The position numbers and the translations under genes were made by a program. Positions 57,405 through 64,000 of a DNA stretch of 64,000 nt are shown here, one piece after another. The notes under the pieces were generated by a model. The model did no database searches and was not told the origin of the DNA. It saw only the letters and a list, made by a program, of their open reading frames with translations. Position 1 is the first letter of the stretch. Every line of letters starts with the position of its first letter. Source of the stretch: Paraphysomonas bandaiensis (Eukaryota > Chrysophyceae); contig CBFFRP010000288.1 in assembly GCA_965644295.1 (NCBI GenBank), positions 1 to 64,000 of the forward strand. Direction: 5' to 3'.

Positions 57405-58929
57405 ATGACTAGTAGCAAGAAGAGACCTCGCCCTGGTAAGAGCAGATGGGATAGTAGTAGTGATGAGGAGGGGGATGAAGATGTAAGTCCTGTAAAGGTA
57501 TGCAGTAAGCGTAGTGGAAGTTTGGAGAGAGATAGCAATGGTGTAGTGATGGAGAGCAAAGAAGCCACCACTAGGGAGGACTTTGCTGACATTGAACCTG
57601 ATGGGACTAATACTGATATGGGGGCGTGTACAACAGACAAATCTCCGGATGAAACGAATTTTTCTGCTGGTGTACCGAGCACAAGTGAGGATGTCTCGCT
57701 GCAACAGAGCAATAGTCGACCTCGAGGACATGTTCCACTTTTTGATGGATGTCGGAGAGTGGAATCCTACCAGCGCCTCAACTTTATCGACCAAGGGACG
57801 TATGGGGTTGTATTCCGCGCGCGATGTGCCGAGACTGGCGAAATCGTCGCTGTAAAGCAAGTGAAGCCTACCAAGGTGGAACATAAGGTTGGATTTCCTG
57901 TAACCGCCCTACGCGAGACGAATATCTTGCTTTCCCTTAGACACCCCAATATTGTTCATGTGAAGGAAATGGTAGTGGGGTCTACTCCAGATAAGGTGTA
58001 CATGGTTATGGAGTGTTTGGAGAACGACCTCAAATCTTGTATGGAGTCCACCTCTTCACCCTTTTCAATATCAGAGGTAGCGCTCACAGTTCCTATGCTA
58101 TTTGACTGAGATGAAGTACTTGTAGGTTAAAAGGTTAATGCTTCAACTTTTAGGAGCTGTTGAGCATATGCACAAGAACTGGTACATCCATCGCGACTTG
58201 AAAACTTCGAATCTGCTATACAGCAATAAGGGTAAGCTCGCTGTGTGCGACTTTGGAATGGCGAGGAAATATGGCAGGTGAGCCTCGCGGCATGCTTTGT
58301 TTTTAATTAACCTAGTTTCCTGCGCGATAGTCCTCTGCAAGCATATACATTCGAGGTGGTGACACTGTGGTACCGTGCACCGGAACTTTTACTGGGGCAG
58401 ACACTGTATTCTACCCCAGTTGATATGTGGTCTGTAGGGTGCATATTCGGTGAGTTAATGCTGCGGAAACCTTTGTTTCCTGGGCAGGGAGAACCAGACC
58501 AGGTCATTAAAATATTCAAGGTACTCGGGGCACCGTCAGAGCAGAAGTGGACTGGATACTCAGAACTTCCCAATTGTAATAAAATTAGCCTTTCCCGATT
58601 GCCTTCCAGGTAGTGTACGAACCAATTGTCTGCATATACTGACGATTGCATTCAGGAGTAAACTCAAAGATCTTTTTCCAAGCACTGCTTTTGGTGGGGG
58701 AATTAGTTTGTCTGACTCCGGTTTCGATCTCCTTTCTAGACTCCTCCACATGGATCCCAAGCAGGTGCAGCTGTATGTATTAGCATGTCCTGCGTCGTCT
58801 AACATTCCTATACAGCGTATTTCAGCTTCTGAAGCTCTAAAGCATGAGTGGTTTACGGAGCAACCGCTTCCGTGCCCAGAAGAACTAATGCCAGTATTTA
58901 AATCAAGGCACGACGACACCGGAAAGTAG
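57405..58929 (+). CDS. CDK11: Cyclin-dependent kinase 11 (PITSLRE-type)
   Basis: CDK11 with cyclin L acts in transcription and splicing. Exons 57405-58076, 58126-58277, 58331-58609, 58656-58764 and 58816-58929 give 441 aa; introns are 46-53 nt. A Ser/acidic N terminus ([16 protein letters not shown]) precedes the kinase domain: QGTYGVVF (130-137), the ATP lysine in VAVKQV (151), and the cyclin-binding helix [10 protein letters not shown], the PITSLRE equivalent. [33 protein letters not shown] and [12 protein letters not shown] follow, with the C-terminal [13 protein letters not shown] and [12 protein letters not shown]. The last two match the CDK11 tail better than CDK10. Confidence 0.93.
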
Positions 58930-59408
58930 GAAGAGGGTAGCCGATCTTGTGTAATGTGCAAATGTTCATACGGAATTTCTTTAGCATGAGGAGTCAGTTT
59001 ACCAAATAGAATAACACTAACTCTTGTCAGGATGGTACCTTGCCTAGCTTTACATTTTTAGCGAATACATCACTAACTGTCATTATTATATTTACACCCA
59101 TTATGGTGTGTGTAGATTATCTATCAAACAAAAATTCCCTTGTAGCGATAATACTTATGGTTATAATCATGAAGTAAAATTCAAATAAACGTATGCATAA
59201 ACTCGTAGACTTTGCAATAGAAATGCGCTCTCTGAATGCGCCTATTGCTTTAGCTTTCACTCTTCATAACTTGGAAATATACGCTCCGTCCATATATGAT
59301 GATATACTTCCATCATATCAAAAAAAACACTTGTGGTTCAATGCACATGACAATAACTTGTAATGATCAATACAACTAAAATATACTGTCTATATGTCTA
59401 CTGCTCAA
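58930..59408. other. Intergenic, contains a small palindrome
   Basis: The stretch separates the 3' ends of CDK11 and the RVTF-motif gene. At 59215-59250 lies GCAATAGAAATGCGC, nine bases, then GCGCCTATTGC, an imperfect inverted repeat resembling the R1 terminal word CGCCTATTGC. Nothing else is recognised. Confidence 0.4.
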
Positions 59409-60024
59409 TCATGTTGGGCGTGATAATGATATCGGGGTAGCTTCCTGCTTATTCACCCCTGTATCACAACTGCAACTGGTGTCTTCTACTAGTTTCTTGA
59501 AGTGTGAAATTTTCCATTTTTTATCAGGGTCGGGAGATGTGTACCATGGGCACAATTCTGTGATCGTATCATGAATATTGTCGTTCAAGTTGTCGTATTC
59601 GGCGAAAACAGATATTATAGCTTTCCAAATGGGATTGTACTTCTCACCATCATATTGAGAGACACCAGGAGATTTCAGCAGTACTAACAATATTTTTGCA
59701 TTACAATAAACTGTTAGGCAATATTATTCACTTACTTTTTGTTAAAGACATCCTCAAAAATATCTTGATATCATCGTCATTATATTCACTAAGCATATCA
59801 GATATAGGGTTACATTCTGGCTCTTGGTATCCTATTATGACTGCTTGTCCAAAAGTCACACGCTTCGGTGACAGCCTCTGCTTGTGTTTCTCTCTATCCT
59901 TATCCCTCTCTTTATCCTTATCTCCCTGTATATCCTTATAGCCCTGTATCTGTATCTCCTTCTCTTCTAGGGCACCTCTTCCCTCTATTTCATTACATGT
60001 GTTGGATTCTGAAATAAAAGACAT
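59409..60024 (-). CDS. Small charged protein with RVTF (PP1-docking-like) motif
   Basis: Exons 60024-59736 and 59683-59409 are joined by a 52-nt intron (GTAAGTG...TTGTTAG), giving about 187 aa. The N-terminal half is highly charged (a DKDKERDKDREKHKQR tract, partly of repetitive Asp/Lys codons), followed by LSPKRVTFGQAVIIGYQ. SPKRVTF fits the RVxF docking consensus of protein phosphatase 1 regulators. The C-terminal half (YNPIWKAIISVFAEYDNL, HDTITELCPWYTSP) is unfamiliar. A 5' exon beyond 60024 could not be joined without a stop. Binding to PP1 is an inference from a short motif. Confidence 0.6.
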
Positions 60025-61851
60025 ATGCTTCGTTCCTTGAAAAAAAACTTACAAACCAATAGATGAGATCTCACAGTAATCAATCACCACTGGTTGTACA
60101 ATAGTGGTAGTGATGTTGATCATATATGTACCAGTGGTGAGGTAATTGAAGAAGTATTCCATATTCACATACACGGCACTTCCGCGAATATTGCTACTAA
60201 AAAAAGGTAACACTTGTGACCTTGAAAGAGAAAATAGGGGATTTTTGAGTAAAAGATGTGAAAATGAGATCTAAATTGCCGTGTTTTCAAACAAATCTAG
60301 AATAAATTTACAAAGAAATGTGATTTCGTATCCAGTGTAGCGTACTGTATGATGTGCGGCCGTGTAATCATATGGACGTACATATGATTGGCATATGTCC
60401 CCATATTGTACACAGCAGATTGTATATGAATATATGAGGGCTCGAAGTGAGCACTTTCACATTCACATACATGTACAGTAGATTAAACTTGTTATACTAC
60501 TCGTACGAATATCTGCAACACCATCCCACAGAAAGTCCTGGTTTTATGATTTTCCACTTGATGTACATATAAAAGATGTGCAGTATATACTAACTCTCCA
60601 TATTAAAGCTAATGCTAATGTATCACTATGTATAAATGTCTGATTATTAGCTATAGACGTGTCTAATTATTAGCAATAGAAGTGTAAGAGTCAGAAGTAA
60701 TGTCACAAAACAATTTAACTAACTAGTGCTTAACCTGATATCCTACTATTTATTTAGCGCTACGAAAGCTGCTTGTGCGGTGCTGCAACCACTTTCGCTC
60801 TATTGCTCAAAGCAAACGCAGTGAGAAAGCAGAATGTTGATATACCTGACATTTGATGACTTCAGGGAAATATCTCTATCATATTAATTCTGAACATATG
60901 GCATTAGACAGATCCGAGAGTCATATCATTATAAATTCAAGCGATACAAACTAAAAGTATTTCATACATCACTGATGTCAGTGAGTTTATTAATAACATC
61001 AATGGAAACACCAGTTCAAAGCATACGATTCTACAATACAAAAGATAGACATCTGTATAAATATATATTACATATAACACAGTATTGGTGCAACTTTTAA
61101 ATATTATCTGATACGGTATTTGTTATGAATATAGTTTGTAATAGAGATTGTAAATATAAAATTGCATATTCTAAATGTGTTGCGTTTCTGTCAGCATTGA
61201 AATTTGAGCATCTTTCTAGAAACGGTTAGACCTTGAGATGTTGAGAAAATAATACTACGTAGATATAATCGACAAAATTGAACTTTATGGCCAACTGTTA
61301 CAAACTCGTTTGCTAGTTATATCCTAGTTTGAAAAATATTTCATCTAAAATGCATTATTAAAAACATTTGTACTTGTATACGGAATCACTAATTTTAACA
61401 ATGCATGTGATAACGTTATAAAACCGAATGATACTGTCATTAATTAGCAGATGCCAACTAGTACCGACATAGAAACACGTTCATCACGTCTAAAGTATTT
61501 TTGTATTTACACCAAAGGATGTTATGTCAAGTTCAATGAGGATGAAATTGGCAACCACCTCTAGCACATCAAAACAAAGTTAAAGATGGTATACACACAG
61601 AGAAGGGCAAAATAATAAGGTATATATGTGTCATTGCATACACATGGCCATACAGTACTCCTTATAGCCAGAACTAATAGCAATGGGTATTAATATAGAA
61701 AGCTTGTAGCAAGTCAACAGAGGCTCTACCGGTGACCCTTCTTATGCTTTCAGCAATAAAATGTAGCACGTATAAATACATATATAACAAAAAGCGCTAC
61801 CTGTATCTGCGTAGATAGACACTAATATATGCAGTGTATTGATGATCCGAT
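60025..61851. other. 1.8-kb intergenic region with R1 fragment
   Basis: The first 600 bp contain CATATG-rich upstream sequence with GTACACAGCAGATTG at 60408 and probably the promoter of the neighbouring gene. An R1 fragment lies at 60641-60800. The rest is AT-rich with no supported gene. Confidence 0.45.
60641..60800 (-). repeat. R1 fragment, reverse, with duplicated terminus
   Basis: The copy is reversed and begins with two tandem terminal words (GATTATTAGCTATAGACGTG and AATTATTAGCAATAGAAGTG). ACTAACTAGTGCTTAACC, TACTATTTATTTAGCGCTAC and GCTGCTTGTGCGG follow, and it ends near CACTTTCGCTC. The duplicated end may come from nested insertion or replication slippage. Confidence 0.8.
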
Positions 61852-62944
61852 TTAATCGTCAGTTGCTATGCGCTGGGCTGCATATAAACTAGATAGTTCC
61901 GACATAACATCTTTGTGCTGTACTAGTTCCTTTGCTTTCTTTATAGACGCATAGTTTTCTTTTACAAACAAACTGTACAGGAGAATGATGAGTTCAAGAT
62001 CTCCCGGTAAGAAAATATACCTGAATCCTGATGCCTCGCGCTGTTTCTTTGGCTGCGTAAATTAAATTGGTATCACCAGACGACCAATATACATACTAAC
62101 GTACCGTTCCATTGGCATTAAAAGCACCACTATAGACTAATCTCGACCGGCATATTCCACATACATGTCTGCGAATTTTACACCGTAACTTTTTATATAG
62201 TATACACTGTGGAGTCGTTACTACCTAGTAGGGTCCACTCCTTTCTTGCTATGGCGAGAGTATATTTTTCCACATGATTCATTCGTACATTGAAATTTGT
62301 GCGGTGTGTGAATTTCATATGAATGACATCGGGTGACAGTAATACCAGGAATTTGTCGTTCAGCACGTCTGGCCCATTTCCAAAAACACTCTCCATGGGC
62401 AGGCTTAGCAACTCCATCAATCAGCCATGCAGCAGCATGACACATTTCGTGCGCGAGCGTCTGCCGCAGGCGCTCTTCATTGTCAATGACCTTGTCATAA
62501 ATGCAATCACATATTGACATATTTGGCAATAGACGTAAAGCACACCTTCTCCGACAACTCAATGGAAGCTTCACGGGGGCTAGATGATAATGATCTCTTT
62601 ACAAATCTTGTATAGCCAGCAGTTTTCGTAAGTCTTTTACTCCACGAAACTGTCATATCAGGTGGTAGTTCGTTTCTAAAAGCTGCCTTATTATACTCTG
62701 AGAAATATTTCGCTGTTAACTTATCTCTATTTGCAGAGAACTTTCTGTTACATAGAGGGGTTACTGGGGGTTTACAAGGCACAGTTACAGGCATAGTGTT
62801 GCATGATTTATCTTGTGAATGATCATCAGTATCATTATCTCTGGTTGTCGTATGTGATAGTAGCTCATGTATGCTAAAACACTTCGACCAATTGTATTTT
62901 ATATCAAGAGATTTCAATTGAGTGAGTGTAGAAGATGTCCTCAT
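61852..62944 (-). CDS. GCNA-like SprT metalloprotease (DNA-protein crosslink repair)
   Basis: SprT-family proteases of the GCNA/SPRTN group cut proteins crosslinked to DNA. Exons 62944-62546, 62490-62225, 62186-62105, 62052-62021 and 61972-61852 give 299 aa; the introns are 55, 38, 52 and 48 nt. Family motifs are FSEYNKAAFRNELPPDM, WSKRLTKTAGY, IELSEK, the zinc-binding active site HEMCHAAAWLIDG (HExxH plus downstream His in AHG), VTRCHSYEI, a zinc ribbon (CTNESCGKIYSRHSK and CGICRSRLV) and the C-terminal FVKENYASIKK with HKDVMSEL. The N-terminal extension is only about 85 aa, without the long acidic disordered region of vertebrate GCNA. The start is the first ATG in the frame. Confidence 0.92.
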
Positions 62945-63506
62945 TTTATAGTTCAATATGAGAGGGGTAATATGCAGAGATCATCCTCTTAATGTGACTT
63001 ACTGCTCATGTATATGCAGTGAGACTGGTGGGGAGATATCCACAACATATCCATATAATAAAATATGCTTTTTTGTAATAAAACTCTGTAAAAATTGCAA
63101 TCGATAATATATAAACCCCCCTTTTTTATATCATTTTCCTTTCCTAAGATCATACAATACCCCAAAGTACATGCTCGAGATAACGGCTACATTATGCTGG
63201 AGGCCTGTTTGCTCCTATAATCCTTATGCTTCCACTGTTGAATAAAATTATCTTGTCCACTTACTGTGTATATGCCATGGCTGGGTAATCGGAAATCGTG
63301 CCAGAGTGCTCGTATTCTCTAAAATATATATCCCCTGTTGTTTCTGTTGTATGAATGCATGCAGCTATATCACGTACGATAATTCACACACATGATGATG
63401 TCTAAAGGTCAGCTGCTATGATTGATTCTCCAACTGGATCATCTCTTGCTTGCAACTGAACCATGAAGGCATATTGATTAGAAGTAACCACTATGCATGC
63501 CTCTGC
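62945..63506. other. GCNA upstream region, nothing firm
   Basis: The region is the 5' flank of the GCNA gene, with AT-rich sequence and a C/T-rich tract near 63115-63145. No gene, RNA or strong motif was recognised. Confidence 0.4.
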
Positions 63507-64000
63507 TCCCTCAACAAAGTCAGACTCGCACCTTTTCGTGGTGTTCTGGGGGAAAAGTACCGGAGAGACTCTCTCTGGGAAATTAACGTGAGCCGCAAAC
63601 ATAGTCAGCAGATATTCTTCAGCCCACTCATAGCCGAATGCTTGTGTGGTACAAGGGACACCAATAAGTGTCACTTGTGTAGACGTCTTTGGGCCCTGAC
63701 AAATAAACAGGCATCCGGAAATGGGCCCACCTCAAGGGCATCCGGGACAGGGCCCACCTGAAGGGTAACCGGGGTATTGGGCTGCCTGCTGAAGTCAAGC
63801 ATCCAGGATGTTTACCTTGAGAACTCAGAGCGGAAGTGGTCGCACCTTGGTGCTTGCGGTGACGCACAAGCAGCTTCCGTAGCGTTAAATAGTAGGATAA
63901 AAAAAGTGTGTACTGATTAGTTACAGGTAGAGGTCTAACTAGTTTTCCTAGCATTCATCTAGCAACTAAGTTGGTGCAGGTTTTTAACGCCTATTGCTAA
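63507..64000 (+). repeat. Dispersed repeat R1, copy 3 (most complete; cut by window end)
   Basis: This copy starts at CCCTCAACAAAGTC and reaches TTTAACGCCTATTGCTAA at the window edge, so R1 is about 0.5 kb. It contains two GGGCATCCGGGACAGGGCCC-type blocks, the hairpin core TGCTTGCGGTGACGCACAAG, GTAGCGTTAAATAGTAGGAT and an insertion (CTTGTGTAGACGTCTTTGGG) absent from the 14-kb copy. No terminal inverted repeats or protein domain were identified. Confidence 0.88.

Noticed and set aside
60025-60120. Extra 5' exon for the RVTF-motif gene through the TTTGTAAG site
   Set aside because: All three phase combinations give an early stop at or just after the junction, so I keep the ATG at 60024.

Overview
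This is nuclear DNA of a unicellular eukaryote. Protein-coding genes are cut by very short GT-AG introns (about 38-94 nt, most 43-55 nt, one of 183 nt), often with a CTAAC-like branch site, and genes lie on both strands in an AT-rich background. Ubiquitin here carries D16, D24 and Q28 instead of the animal E16, E24 and A28, a combination I associate with stramenopiles. With a protist-type cyclic-nucleotide-dependent kinase and a copia relic, a stramenopile or other SAR protist is my best guess, but it is not proven.

Layout. (1) 1-13067: a tandem array of a ~2.1-kb unit, six copies plus a truncated seventh, running off the left edge. Each unit holds two convergent small genes of unknown function: a predicted three-exon + strand gene of 182 codons and an intronless - strand gene of 136 codons. 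The array ends abruptly at a broken EGF-repeat gene (13070-13543). (2) 14.8-28.9 kb: housekeeping genes TRM6 (-), a PKG-like kinase (-), CCT5 (+), eEF2 (-) and RPA43 (+). (3) 28.9-40.2 kb: dispersed repeats, an ADD/PHD chromatin protein (-), a ubiquitin-eS30 fusion (+), a decayed Ty1/copia element (-) and a decayed transposon integrase (+). (4) 40.7-64 kb: an unknown gene (-), an RNF126-like RING protein that has lost one zinc site (+), an ankyrin/zinc-finger protein (-), a GH28 pseudogene (+), a putative myristoylated zinc-finger protein (-), a membrane JmjC-like protein (-), Has1/DDX18 (+), CDK11 (+), a small RVTF-motif protein (-) and a GCNA/SprT protease (-).

Several genes belong to ribosome production and translation (RPA43, Has1/DDX18, Ub-eS30, eEF2, TRM6), but they are scattered and not an operon. 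Many genes are arranged head to head. Their shared upstream spacers are rich in TATG/CATA microsatellite and carry a recurring TACAGCAGTAYA word. A ~0.5-kb dispersed repeat (called R1 here) occurs three times nearly complete and at least five times as fragments. A ~146-bp repeat (R2) occurs twice in opposite orientation.

Exon models were built by hand from reading-frame continuity, GT-AG sites and remembered family conservation. No alignment or search was run. No tRNA or rRNA gene was recognised.
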